Position numbers and translations under genes: made by a program. Shown piece after piece: positions 1 through 6,626 of a stretch of DNA of 9,826 nucleotides. Position 1 is the stretch's first letter; each line of letters starts with the position of its first letter. The DNA comes from JBJENW01 sp051880395 (lineage in GTDB: Bacteria; Bacillota; Clostridia; Lachnospirales; Lachnospiraceae). The notes under the pieces are model-generated. The model did no database searches. It saw only the letters and a list, made by a program, of their open reading frames with translations, and had not been told where the DNA came from. The stretch covers positions 1-9,826 of the forward strand of contig JBJENW010000256.1 of assembly GCA_051880395.1 (NCBI GenBank), written 5' to 3'.

Positions 1-49
1 CGCGCGGCTGTTAACCGCGTTGTCGTAGGTTCGAGCCCTACTCGGGGAG
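1..49 (+). tRNA. tRNA-Asn (GTT), 5' part missing
   Basis: This is the 3' part of a tRNA cut by the window start. The anticodon arm is visible (stem 3-7 with 15-19) with loop CTGTTAA, placing anticodon GTT at 10-12. It is followed by a perfect T arm (25-29 with 37-41, loop TTCGAGC), the 3' acceptor strand 42-48 and discriminator G at 49. The acceptor 5' strand and D arm lie outside the window. No CCA is encoded. It is the first visible member of a three-tRNA cluster. Confidence 0.93.
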
Positions 50-75
50 TTTTTTCATCTCTAGTAGAGAAATAT

Positions 76-147
76 GGCTCCGTGGTCAAGCGGTTAAGAC
101 ATCGCCCTTTCACGGCGGTAACACGGGTTCGATTCCCGTCGGAGTCA
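76..147 (+). tRNA. tRNA-Glu (TTC)
   Basis: A complete cloverleaf can be drawn. The acceptor strand GGCTCCG at 76-82 pairs with CGGAGTC at 140-146 (one G-T pair), and the discriminator is A147. The anticodon loop CTTTCAC at 107-113 gives anticodon TTC at 109-111, and the T loop is TTCGATT. The CCA end is not encoded. It lies 26 nt after tRNA-Asn and 4 nt before tRNA-Cys, so the three are probably co-transcribed and processed. Confidence 0.96.
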
Positions 148-151
148 TTCT

Positions 152-222
152 GGCGACATAGCCAAGTGGTAAGGCATGGGTCTGCAACACCCTGAGCACC
201 AGTTCGAATCTGGTTGTCGCCT
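152..222 (+). tRNA. tRNA-Cys (GCA)
   Basis: The acceptor strand GGCGACA at 152-158 pairs with TGTCGCC at 215-221, and the discriminator is T222, the usual identity base for tRNA-Cys. The anticodon loop CTGCAAC at 182-188 gives anticodon GCA at 184-186. The T loop is TTCGAAT. CCA is not encoded. It is the last gene of the cluster and is followed immediately by a terminator hairpin. Confidence 0.96.
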
Positions 223-227
223 CTTTT

Positions 228-256
228 AAAAACCTAAGAATTTCTTAGGTTTTTTT
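228..256 (+). terminator. intrinsic terminator of the tRNA cluster
   Basis: The inverted repeat AACCTAAGAA / TTCTTAGGTT closes on a very short loop and is followed by a run of T at 250-256. It starts 5 nt after tRNA-Cys, so it ends the tRNA transcript. The A-rich left arm gives a matching U run in the opposite direction, so it may work both ways. Confidence 0.88.
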
Positions 257-302
257 AGTTGTGCGTAGCGGTATGTTTTTAACAGGGTAAGTTTCGAAAA
301 GA

Positions 303-347
303 TGAGGGCGAGAAAGACTGGTAGTTTCCCAGTCTTTTTCGCCCTCA
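303..347. terminator. long hairpin between convergent units, probable terminator
   Basis: TGAGGGCG at 303-310 pairs with CGCCCTCA at 340-347, and the inner part AAAGACTGG / CCAGTCTTT continues the stem to a loop of about 6 nt, giving a stem of roughly 18 bp. It lies downstream of the minus-strand glycosidase gene (which ends at 403) and of the plus-strand tRNAs. No clean T run follows the full stem on either strand, although the inner hairpin is followed by TTTTTC on the plus strand. It is most likely the 3' end or stability element of the minus-strand operon. Confidence 0.6.
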
Positions 348-402
348 GACTTGAGTATGATTCAGAATTTAGTAATAGTGTTATGTTTTAAAATATCATA
401 TA

Positions 403-1806
403 TTAATTTGCTTTTGAGTATTTTACTTCAAGAATCCGTGTAACGGATTCATCAATACGCGCTTCCGTTAATTCCCCACTTTGGACAGCAGATAGGAGAC
501 TATGATAGGCATTTTGAAAATCGGAAGGCATTAGAAGCATATCTGCACCGGCTTTTATAACGTTGACGGCAACCTCACCAGAGGAATAACTATCTGTAAT
601 AGCGCCCATATTTAAAGCATCTGTGATGATAATTCCATCATATTGTAATTCTTCACGTAACAGCCCGGTAATAATGGAGTAAGACATGGAAGCTGGAGTG
701 TTGTCTCCTGTGACATTTGGGTAGGAACCATGTCCGACCATGACAAAATTTATGCCTTGTGCGATCGTTTTTTCAAATGGAATCAGGTCATTTTGTTTTA
801 GATCATCTAATGTTTTATCAAAGACGGTAAAGCCATTATGGGTGTCAGAATTACTGGCGCCGAGTCCAGGAAAATGTTTGATGCAGGGTTCAATGTTATT
901 TTGTTGCAATCCTTTTACGACATTGCTTACCATTGTAGAGACAAGTTCCGGATCACCGCCAAAAGATCTGGCGCCGATGGCGGACTGATTGACATCGCTT
1001 ACAATATCGCTATCTGGTGCAAAATCTACGTCGAATCCCAATTCTGATAGATATCCGCCAATCGTGTTTCCTACTTCAAATGCTTTGGCAGGGTCACCGC
1101 TTTGTCCAATGACGTTCATATTATCGAAACGTGGAACATCAATACCGCTTTCGGGAACACGGGCAACGCGGCCACCTTCTTCATCAATTCCGGCAAATGG
1201 AGGAATATCAGAGAAAGCGCGGATATTTGCAAGCATCCCTTTGACTTGTTCACGGGTTTTGAGGTTGGAAGTAAAATAGATCAAACCACCGATCGGATAA
1301 TCCTCTAATGCAAGTTTTGTAGGATCACCGGCTTGTACAACGCATCCAATTCCGGTGAGTTGCTCCGGTGTGATGAAAAAGAGCTGACAGACTTTTTCGG
1401 ATAAAGTCATGGATGCAACTTTTTCTTTTGCTTTTCTTTGAACATCCGGAGAAATTTTTCTGATATAAGTAGATGGAGCCAAAGAAGATGGGTCTTCTAT
1501 TGGTTCTGCTTCATCAGAATAATCAGAGAAGTCTTCTGCTTCATCGGACAGGACGGATTCTCCACGTTTGGATGCGACATAATCGCGGTAAACGTCATCT
1601 GCTTTTTGTTCGGATTCTTCTGCTTCTTCTTGATCGGACTGCTCACTGTCCACGGTAGTTGTCAATGGAGTGTCAGGTGACGTTTTTTTTCTCCCAGATG
1701 GAAAATTATCGAAAAGCAGAATGGTAGCGATGGCGATCAGTAGAACAATGATACAAGTGGTAAAAATAATGGTTAATCGGTTAGAGTCTCCGTTAGTCTT
1801 CATCAT
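403..1806 (-). CDS. nagZ: membrane-anchored GH3 beta-N-acetylhexosaminidase (NagZ type)
   Basis: This 467-residue glycoside hydrolase family 3 protein probably removes terminal N-acetylglucosamine from cell-wall fragments outside the cell. One membrane segment (residues about 11-32) is followed by a long acidic Ser/Asp/Glu-rich linker (about 42-110) and the GH3 barrel (about 125-465). Visible family motifs are IDEEGGRV at 207-214, KHFPG at 310-314, the Asp-X-His dyad at D321/H323 that NagZ enzymes use in place of a Glu acid/base, and D396 in ITDALNMGA as the likely nucleophile. No lipobox Cys is seen, so the N terminus is read as a transmembrane anchor. AAGGGGG at 1816-1822 lies 9 nt from the first of two adjacent ATGs and favours that start. 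The gene overlaps the stop of the upstream CBS gene by 14 bp, suggesting translational coupling. The family call is firm; the exact substrate (muropeptide or other GlcNAc glycan) is inferred. Confidence 0.9.
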   Translation of the reverse strand: MMKTNGDSNRLTIIFTTCIIVLLIAIATILLFDNFPSGRKKTSPDTPLTTTVDSEQSDQEEAEESEQKADDVYRDYVASKRGESVLSDEAEDFSDYSDEAEPIEDPSSLAPSTYIRKISPDVQRKAKEKVASMTLSEKVCQLFFITPEQLTGIGCVVQAGDPTKLALEDYPIGGLIYFTSNLKTREQVKGMLANIRAFSDIPPFAGIDEEGGRVARVPESGIDVPRFDNMNVIGQSGDPAKAFEVGNTIGGYLSELGFDVDFAPDSDIVSDVNQSAIGARSFGGDPELVSTMVSNVVKGLQQNNIEPCIKHFPGLGASNSDTHNGFTVFDKTLDDLKQNDLIPFEKTIAQGINFVMVGHGSYPNVTGDNTPASMSYSIITGLLREELQYDGIIITDALNMGAITDSYSSGEVAVNVIKAGADMLLMPSDFQNAYHSLLSAVQSGELTEARIDESVTRILEVKYSKAN

Positions 1807-2239
1807 GTATGTCTGCCCCCTTGTTTTCAGTCAATCGCTTTTTCTCACGGTCATAGAAGAACTTAATGATATCCTTTCTGGTCACGATACCGACAAACAG
1901 ATGTCGATCGTCTACGACAGGGACAAAGTTCTGATCCATAACGCGCATCAATAGGTCTTCCATAGAGGTATTGATAGTGACAGGCGTGATGCGGTCTTTT
2001 TTAGGAAGATCTTTTACAAAACAATTTTCCTGAATCCGCATTTGTGTGGAATTTAGGTCTACCAGATGCCAGAGAAAATCGCCCTCACTAATGGTTCCGA
2101 CATATTTTCCGTCTCGCGTTAAGACAGGAATTGCGGTATAACCGTGCGCACGCATTTTTTCGATTCCCTGTCGAACGCTGTTGTCTTCATAAATATAAGA
2201 AACTTCTTCTTTTGGAATTAAAAAAAATAAAATGTTCAT
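1793..2239 (-). CDS. paired CBS-domain protein (nucleotide sensor candidate)
   Basis: This 148-residue soluble protein consists of little more than two CBS motifs, about residues 8-60 (GYTAIPVL at 33-40, GTISEGDFLW at 48-57) and about 75-130 (FVPVVD at 105-110, GIVTRKDIIKFF at 117-128). Such stand-alone pairs bind adenine nucleotides. The GYTAIPVL stretch and the size resemble the Bacillus YkuL/DarB and CbpB group, which binds c-di-AMP; that ligand is an inference here. The C-terminal tail (about 130-148) is highly charged. GGGGAGG at about 2246-2252 precedes the ATG by 6 nt and fixes the start. The gene is the first of the operon and overlaps the glycosidase gene, linking a second-messenger or energy sensor to a cell-wall enzyme. 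Confidence 0.88.
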   Translation of the reverse strand: MNILFFLIPKEEVSYIYEDNSVRQGIEKMRAHGYTAIPVLTRDGKYVGTISEGDFLWHLVDLNSTQMRIQENCFVKDLPKKDRITPVTINTSMEDLLMRVMDQNFVPVVDDRHLFVGIVTRKDIIKFFYDREKKRLTENKGADIHDED

Positions 2240-2277
2240 CTAAAACCTCCCCAGGTAATACTTTTGTTCATCCATTT

Positions 2278-2306
2278 AGTGTACTGTATCCAATCGGATT
2301 AGTCAA
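2278..2306 (-). promoter_or_regulatory. sigma-A-type promoter of the CBS-nagZ operon
   Basis: Read on the minus strand, TTGACT (2306-2301) is followed after exactly 17 bp by TACACT (2283-2278). That matches 5 of 6 and 4 of 6 consensus bases with ideal spacing. Transcription would start near 2271, about 30 nt before the CBS-gene ATG. Confidence 0.7.
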
Positions 2307-2422
2307 CCCGTATAACAAGTGTTTACGATAAGAACAATGATAGGAAATATTCGTGAAGAAAGCATGAAAAGAAAAAGATAAATTGGTAAAATATTTGCTA
2401 GGTCCTGAAAAATATGCTATCT

Positions 2423-2428
2423 TATAAT
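2423..2428 (+). promoter_or_regulatory. -10 box of the gene at 2465
   Basis: A perfect TATAAT lies 36 nt before the ATG at 2465. No good -35 sits at 16-18 bp; the nearest candidate, TTGCTA at 2395-2400, is 22 bp away. The call therefore rests on the -10 alone and on its position ahead of AGGAGG (2454-2459). Confidence 0.5.
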
Positions 2429-2464
2429 GGTGTGTATTTTGTGAAATGAAAGTAGGAGGACAAA

Positions 2465-3316
2465 ATGGAAAAGAACAAGAAAATCATTTCAATTACAGCG
2501 GTCGTATTACTCGCAATTGTACTTGTGGGAGGCGTGGGACTGTATCAGGCAAAAGAAAAAAATAGTAAAGACTGTCGGTTTTTACAGACATATGGAAGTT
2601 TGAATTATGTACCGAACGGAGAGAACGACTGTTCCCTCGCTTTTGTGACAAAAGGTTGGACAAATGATCTGGCAGATGAGGAATTAGAATTTTTTGTAGA
2701 ATCGGAGAAAATCAATGTGACAGAATTACAGCTTTCTCAGACAGCAAAATCCGGTTCGTATGCGTTATGGAATTTATATTTTAAATACGAAGTGACAGAT
2801 TTTAATCCGGGCGATGAAGATCTTTGTGTTTCGGATGTAACATTGAATGGAAAAAAATTATCGATCGGAAATCTGTTTTTACATGCAGTAGAAAAACGAG
2901 GAAGTACGGATGAAATCATATCATTAGGAAGTTCGGTAGCGTCTTCCGGTACAGAGTGTTCAGACTTTTTTGCGCAGTTACAAAATCAGAGCGAGAGCGT
3001 TTGTAATGTGAAAAAGGTAGAGGCACCACATTTTTCGAAAGTTTTGGCGGACATTGTTGAGGGAGAAGGTGCGATTTCTCAGAATCCGAAAATATTAAAG
3101 AAACCAGTTGCTTTAGAAGCAGGAAAAATTTATACGATGACGTTATCTTTTCAGCAGGCAGAACTGCCGGAAAATGCACAGTTATATTATGCATCACCGA
3201 TTCTTACCTATGAAAAGGACGGAAAGAAACAGGAAATGGCATTTGATGCATTTCGATGTGGGGTGGATCTGACAAAAGAAGAGCTAAAACAGTATGGGAA
3301 AACATTGTTTGAATAG
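2465..3316 (+). CDS. unrecognised membrane-anchored extracytoplasmic protein
   Basis: I do not recognise this 283-residue protein. The N terminus has a short Lys-rich cytoplasmic stretch (MEKNKK) and one hydrophobic segment (residues about 8-28, Gly-rich at its end) with no lipobox Cys, so it is read as a membrane anchor or uncleaved signal. The rest (about 30-283) is polar, rich in beta-forming stretches, and carries six Cys residues (C37, C56, C121, C165, C180, C265), which could form disulfides or bind metal outside the cell. AGGAGG at 2454-2459 with 5-nt spacing supports the start. It is a single-gene unit, divergent from the CBS-nagZ operon (226 nt between starts) and closed by its own terminator. 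The base composition resembles its neighbours. The coding call is strong; function is unknown. Confidence 0.85.
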   Translation: MEKNKKIISITAVVLLAIVLVGGVGLYQAKEKNSKDCRFLQTYGSLNYVPNGENDCSLAFVTKGWTNDLADEELEFFVESEKINVTELQLSQTAKSGSYALWNLYFKYEVTDFNPGDEDLCVSDVTLNGKKLSIGNLFLHAVEKRGSTDEIISLGSSVASSGTECSDFFAQLQNQSESVCNVKKVEAPHFSKVLADIVEGEGAISQNPKILKKPVALEAGKIYTMTLSFQQAELPENAQLYYASPILTYEKDGKKQEMAFDAFRCGVDLTKEELKQYGKTLFE

Positions 3317-3350
3317 CGTGTAAAAAGAAAATATTTTTTGAAATTAATGG

Positions 3351-3399
3351 AAAATAAACAATGATTTGTGTAATTATCACAGGTCATTGTTTATTTTTT
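3351..3399 (+). terminator. intrinsic terminator after the gene at 2465
   Basis: AAATAAACAATGA (3352-3364) pairs with TCATTGTTTATTT (3384-3396), a 13-bp stem with extra pairing (GTG/CAC) inside the loop region, running into a T tract to 3399. It lies 35 nt after the stop codon and separates this gene from the dehydratase operon. The A-rich left arm could also give a weak terminator on the minus strand. Confidence 0.85.
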
Positions 3400-3419
3400 A
3401 TAGATTAAACCTATAACAC

Positions 3420-3563
3420 AAATAGGAAAAATATTTTTTCCAAAAAAGTATTGACAAGAGCGGAATCAGGGTATAATATACATTCATATTTCCTATTAAT
3501 CTTATTAAACAAATAGGAATACAGGAAAAAGATGATAGACCGGTCAAACCACTTGAAATAGGA
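3420..3563 (+). repeat. AAATAGGA motif cluster around the operon promoter
   Basis: AAATAGGA occurs in direct orientation at 3420-3427, 3511-3518 and 3556-3563. An inverted near-copy (TCCTATTA, the complement of TAATAGGA) is at 3491-3498. The inverted and second direct copies form TTCCTATT / AATAGGAA (3490-3497 with 3512-3519), just after the likely transcription start. The first copy merges into the palindrome GGAAAAA-TAT-TTTTTCC (3425-3441), just upstream of the -35. Placement on both sides of a strong promoter suggests binding sites for a regulator; the factor is unknown and no regulator gene is in the window. Confidence 0.45.
3451..3477 (+). promoter_or_regulatory. promoter of the activase/dehydratase operon
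   Basis: A perfect TTGACA (3451-3456) and a perfect TATAAT (3472-3477) are separated by only 15 bp, shorter than the ideal 17. Two perfect hexamers with a short spacer are typical of promoters that need a distorting activator or are held low. The start site would be near 3484, giving an untranslated leader of about 160 nt before the ATG at 3642. The rest of the 3317-3641 gap holds the upstream terminator, the AAATAGGA repeats and one leader hairpin; no gene is seen. Confidence 0.65.
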
Positions 3564-3568
3564 GTGGT
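3548..3568 (+). other. leader hairpin, class not recognised
   Basis: ACCACT (3548-3553) pairs with AGTGGT (3563-3568) around a 9-nt loop containing GAAATAGG. It lies in the long leader, just downstream of the self-complementary GACCGGTC at 3538-3545. It does not match a riboswitch class I know and has no T run, so it is not a simple terminator. It could be part of a structured leader or chance. Confidence 0.3.
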
Positions 3569-3641
3569 AAATTTATTCCCCATTGAGTACTAAAAAAGGC
3601 ATAACGTTCGAAATGGTACAATATAGAAGTAGGAGGTTGTT

Positions 3642-4487
3642 ATGAGAGTAGAGACATGGAATGCCAGAGAGGTTCTTTTCAATCCGACAACGGAAGATTT
3701 GATCCATGGCAAAACAACAGTTGGAATCGATATTGGTTCGAGACAATCAAAAGCAGTGTTACTGCATGAAGATAAAATCTATGCAGCGATTACAGGAAGT
3801 GATGTAAATTCGCAGAAGACAGCGGAGCGTTTGGTAAAACATCTTGTGAAAGAGGCTGAAATCGGACAGGAAGAGATAGATGCAATTTCCGGTACCGGAT
3901 ATGGGCGTGTGGCATTAAATTTTGGAGAAATTCCAACAAAGATTATTACAGAAATTTCATGTCATGCGATGGGCGCACATTTTTTGAATGAAAATACGAA
4001 GACAATCATTGATATCGGCGGACAGGATTGCAAAGCCATTAAAATCGATCCGAAAACAGGTCATGTGTTGGAGTTTACGATGAATGACAAGTGTGCAGCA
4101 GGAACGGGACGATTTCTGGAAAAGACAGCGGAGATGCTGGATTACAAGGTAGAAGAAATTGGAGAACGTGCATTGGAATCCACAAAACCACTGCAGATCA
4201 GTAGTCAGTGCGTGGTGTTCGCGGAATCGGAGATTATTTCTCTGAAAGCGCGCGGAGAGAAACGGGAAGATATCGCGGCAGGAATTCATTACGCGGTTGC
4301 AAGACGTGTGCAGAATCTGGTGAAACGTTTGGATTTGGAGCCGGATTTGATTTTCTCCGGCGGTGTATCACATAATCTAGGAATGAGAAAGGCGTTAGAA
4401 GAAACGTTAAAGACACCTGTGATCATTCCAAATTTTGACACTGTGTACTGTGGTGCACTGGGAGCTGCGATTTATGCAAAGAAGTAA
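3642..4487 (+). CDS. stand-alone 2-hydroxyacyl-CoA dehydratase activase (HgdC/BadF family)
   Basis: This 281-residue protein is an ASKHA-fold ATPase of the BadF/BadG/BcrA/HgdC family. Members are homodimers with one bridging [4Fe-4S] cluster that use ATP to inject a low-potential electron into a dehydratase or reductase partner. Visible motifs are the phosphate loop GIDIGSRQSK at 28-37, GTGYGRV at 84-90, DIGGQD at 124-129, NDKCAAGTGRF at 148-158, SSQCVVFAESE at 187-197 and FSGGVSHN at 238-245. C151 and C190 correspond to the cluster-binding Cys pair. About 25 extra residues precede the first ATP motif compared with HgdC. C130, directly after DIGGQD, is unusual; the downstream paralogue has Ala there. 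AGGAGG at 3631-3636 supports the start. It is the first gene of the operon, 114 nt before the fused activase. Confidence 0.93.
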   Translation: MRVETWNAREVLFNPTTEDLIHGKTTVGIDIGSRQSKAVLLHEDKIYAAITGSDVNSQKTAERLVKHLVKEAEIGQEEIDAISGTGYGRVALNFGEIPTKIITEISCHAMGAHFLNENTKTIIDIGGQDCKAIKIDPKTGHVLEFTMNDKCAAGTGRFLEKTAEMLDYKVEEIGERALESTKPLQISSQCVVFAESEIISLKARGEKREDIAAGIHYAVARRVQNLVKRLDLEPDLIFSGGVSHNLGMRKALEETLKTPVIIPNFDTVYCGALGAAIYAKK

Positions 4488-4507
4488 GCTTGCAGGATAC
4501 GTTTAGA

Positions 4508-4524
4508 ACAAAAAAGCGTTTTGT
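4508..4524 (+). other. weak hairpin in the gap between activase genes
   Basis: ACAAAA (4508-4513) pairs with TTTTGT (4519-4524) around AAGCG. It sits early in the 114-nt gap between the two activase genes. It is AT-rich and lacks a proper T run, so it is a poor terminator; at most an attenuation or processing point. The next gene has its own site, AAAGAGGT at 4587-4594. Confidence 0.2.
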
Positions 4525-4601
4525 AGGAAAGGTTAAAGATAGAAAAAATTGGTTAGGAAGAAATCGTAACGAAACTGCAGGAAACAGAAAGAGGTAGAAA
4601 A

Positions 4602-6626
4602 ATGAAGGTAAAAGATATTATCAGCGAATCATTGATTTCGGAAATCGATGATACAACGGTTCTTGGAATCGATATCGGTTCGCGAAATGCAAAAGCAGTA
4701 TTGCTGCGCAACGGAAATTTGTATACGTCGATCATCGCAACTGGCATCAATATGCAGGATACGGCAGAAGAACTGCTGGAAGATATTTTTGAGCAGGCGC
4801 AGGTAACAGAAAAGGATATTCAGTACGTGGTCGGAACCGGTTATGGACGTGTTTCGTTTCAGTTAAAAGGTATTCCGATGGATATTATCACAGAGATTTC
4901 ATGTCATGCGATGGGGGCGCATTTCTTGAATGAAAATACAAGAACGATCATTGATATCGGCGGGCAGGATGCGAAAGCGATTCAGGTAAATGCGAAAACA
5001 GGAAAAGTAGATAAATTTCGCATGAATGATAAATGTGCAGCCGGAACGGGACGATTTTTGGAAAAAGTGGCATCAATTCTAGGGTATACCGTAGAGGAAG
5101 TCGGGAAAAAATCGTTGGAATCTACAAAAGCAATTGAAATCAGCAGTCAGTGTGTGGTATTTGCAGAATCCGAAGTAATTTCACTTCGGGCGCAGGGATA
5201 TTCGTCGGAAGATATTGCGGCGGGAGTACACATGGCATCGGCAAAGCGTGTGATCGGTTTGTTGAATCAGATTCCGCTGGACGAAGATATTGTGTTTACC
5301 GGCGGCGTATCGAATAATGTAGGAATGCGCAAAGCATTTGAAACTTTGCTGGGACATAAATTTAAAGAAACAAAGTTGAACATGGTATTTGCAGGTGCTT
5401 TGGGTGCAGCTGTTTATGCGCAGCAGTTATTGCGCCACCATAAAGTGCATGCAGACAGTACAAACGTTCAGCAAAAAGTGGATTTTTCTGATTTAGAGAG
5501 AAAGATTAATGACGCAGAATTGTCATTTGTAGAGCGTACAGATGTAAAGAAAGTTGGATATCTGTGTACATATACACCGGTGGAACTTTTAAGTGCAGCG
5601 GGAATCGCTTCGCTTCGACTGGCAAAATGTGGAACACCGGATGTGGTTTCGCAAGGTGAGATGATCACGAAGAGCGTGTTCTGTGATGTAACGAAAAGTG
5701 TCCTTGGATATTTTATGAATCATGATCCATTGTATGAAGCAGTGGATGAGGTTGCGATTTTTTATACCTGCGATTCGATGCGTTCTACATCGGATGCGAT
5801 TGACAATTATTACAAACCGGTGAAAGGCTATGTCGTTCCGAGAGGAAATAAGAAGGAAAGTGTTCGTGCAATGTTTCGGGATCAGATTCTGGCATTTAAA
5901 CGAGATATGGAGACACTTTCTGGAAATGTTGTGACGGATGACATTCTAAGAGAGAAAATTCTTCTTTATAAAAATATAAAGACGGTTATTCGCAACATTT
6001 CCGAATTACGAAAACAGGCGATTCCGCCATTGTCCGGAAGTGATTTTCTTACAATTACAAGAGCGTATCGGACTTTGCCTGCAGAAGAGCAGCTACCGAT
6101 CTTAGAAAATTTATATGAGAAATTAAAGAAAGTAAAAAATACAGGAAAGGCACCGGTCCGAATCATGGTTGTCGGTGGTATGATCTCAGATGGAGATCGG
6201 ACAATTATGGATATCCTGGAAAAAGATCTGAATGTGTCGGTTGTAATTGAAGACCATTGTACCGGATTTAGTCAGTTTGCAAGAGAAAATAACACAAGTT
6301 TAGATGATCCGTGGCAGTATCTGGCTAACGAATATCTCGATCAGGCACCTTGTGCAAGACAGAATCCGATTACAGAGCGCGTGGATTTTGCGGCAAATCT
6401 GGCAAAAGAATATCAGGTCGATGGAGTAATCCTTACCTATATCAAATTCTGCCCATGCTACGGAATGACAAAAAAATTATTTATTGATAAATTTGAAGAG
6501 CTCGGAATTCCGCTTTTGGAGCAGGAAAACAGTTACATGGCAAATGATGCCGGACAGATCAAGACACGTCTGGAAGCTTTTATTGAAGTGATCAAAGAGA
6601 AGAAAGGAGCGGATGATTTTGAGTAA
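4602..6626 (+). CDS. activase fused to 2-hydroxyacyl-CoA dehydratase-like subunit
   Basis: This 674-residue protein joins two modules. Residues 1-275 are a complete HgdC/BadF activase (GIDIGSRNAK at 22-31, DIGGQDAKAI at 118-127, NDKCAAGTGRF at 142-152, SSQCVVFAESE at 181-191, cluster Cys C145 and C184), closely similar to the preceding gene. After a linker (about 276-310), residues 311-674 form a HgdA/HgdB-type dehydratase subunit, with VGYLCTYTPVELLSAAG at 318-334 as its signature and Cys at 322, 343, 361, 390, 553, 584, 617 and 619, several of which should bind the catalytic iron-sulfur cluster (TYIKFCPCYG at 612-621 is notable). In the family the two functions normally sit in separate proteins. 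The start has AAAGAGGT 7 nt upstream. The end overlaps the next gene by 8-14 bp. The likely role is the electron-donating and catalytic half of a reductase; the substrate is unknown. Confidence 0.92.
   Translation: MKVKDIISESLISEIDDTTVLGIDIGSRNAKAVLLRNGNLYTSIIATGINMQDTAEELLEDIFEQAQVTEKDIQYVVGTGYGRVSFQLKGIPMDIITEISCHAMGAHFLNENTRTIIDIGGQDAKAIQVNAKTGKVDKFRMNDKCAAGTGRFLEKVASILGYTVEEVGKKSLESTKAIEISSQCVVFAESEVISLRAQGYSSEDIAAGVHMASAKRVIGLLNQIPLDEDIVFTGGVSNNVGMRKAFETLLGHKFKETKLNMVFAGALGAAVYAQQLLRHHKVHADSTNVQQKVDFSDLERKINDAELSFVERTDVKKVGYLCTYTPVELLSAAGIASLRLAKCGTPDVVSQGEMITKSVFCDVTKSVLGYFMNHDPLYEAVDEVAIFYTCDSMRSTSDAIDNYYKPVKGYVVPRGNKKESVRAMFRDQILAFKRDMETLSGNVVTDDILREKILLYKNIKTVIRNISELRKQAIPPLSGSDFLTITRAYRTLPAEEQLPILENLYEKLKKVKNTGKAPVRIMVVGGMISDGDRTIMDILEKDLNVSVVIEDHCTGFSQFARENNTSLDDPWQYLANEYLDQAPCARQNPITERVDFAANLAKEYQVDGVILTYIKFCPCYGMTKKLFIDKFEELGIPLLEQENSYMANDAGQIKTRLEAFIEVIKEKKGADDFE

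Noticed and set aside
740..1954. Plus-strand frames opposite the nagZ and CBS genes
   Set aside because: Antisense shadows of two well-supported genes, without their own start signals or recognisable products.
3538..3581. Possible c-di-GMP-I-like riboswitch in the operon leader
   Set aside because: CAAACC followed by a short hairpin with GAAA recalls part of that aptamer, but the rest of the conserved core (such as GGGACGCAAAGCC) is missing.
3398..3583. 61-residue minus-strand frame across the operon promoter
   Set aside because: It overlaps the terminator, promoter and repeats, has no ribosome binding site, and its hydrophobic translation reflects AT-rich sequence.
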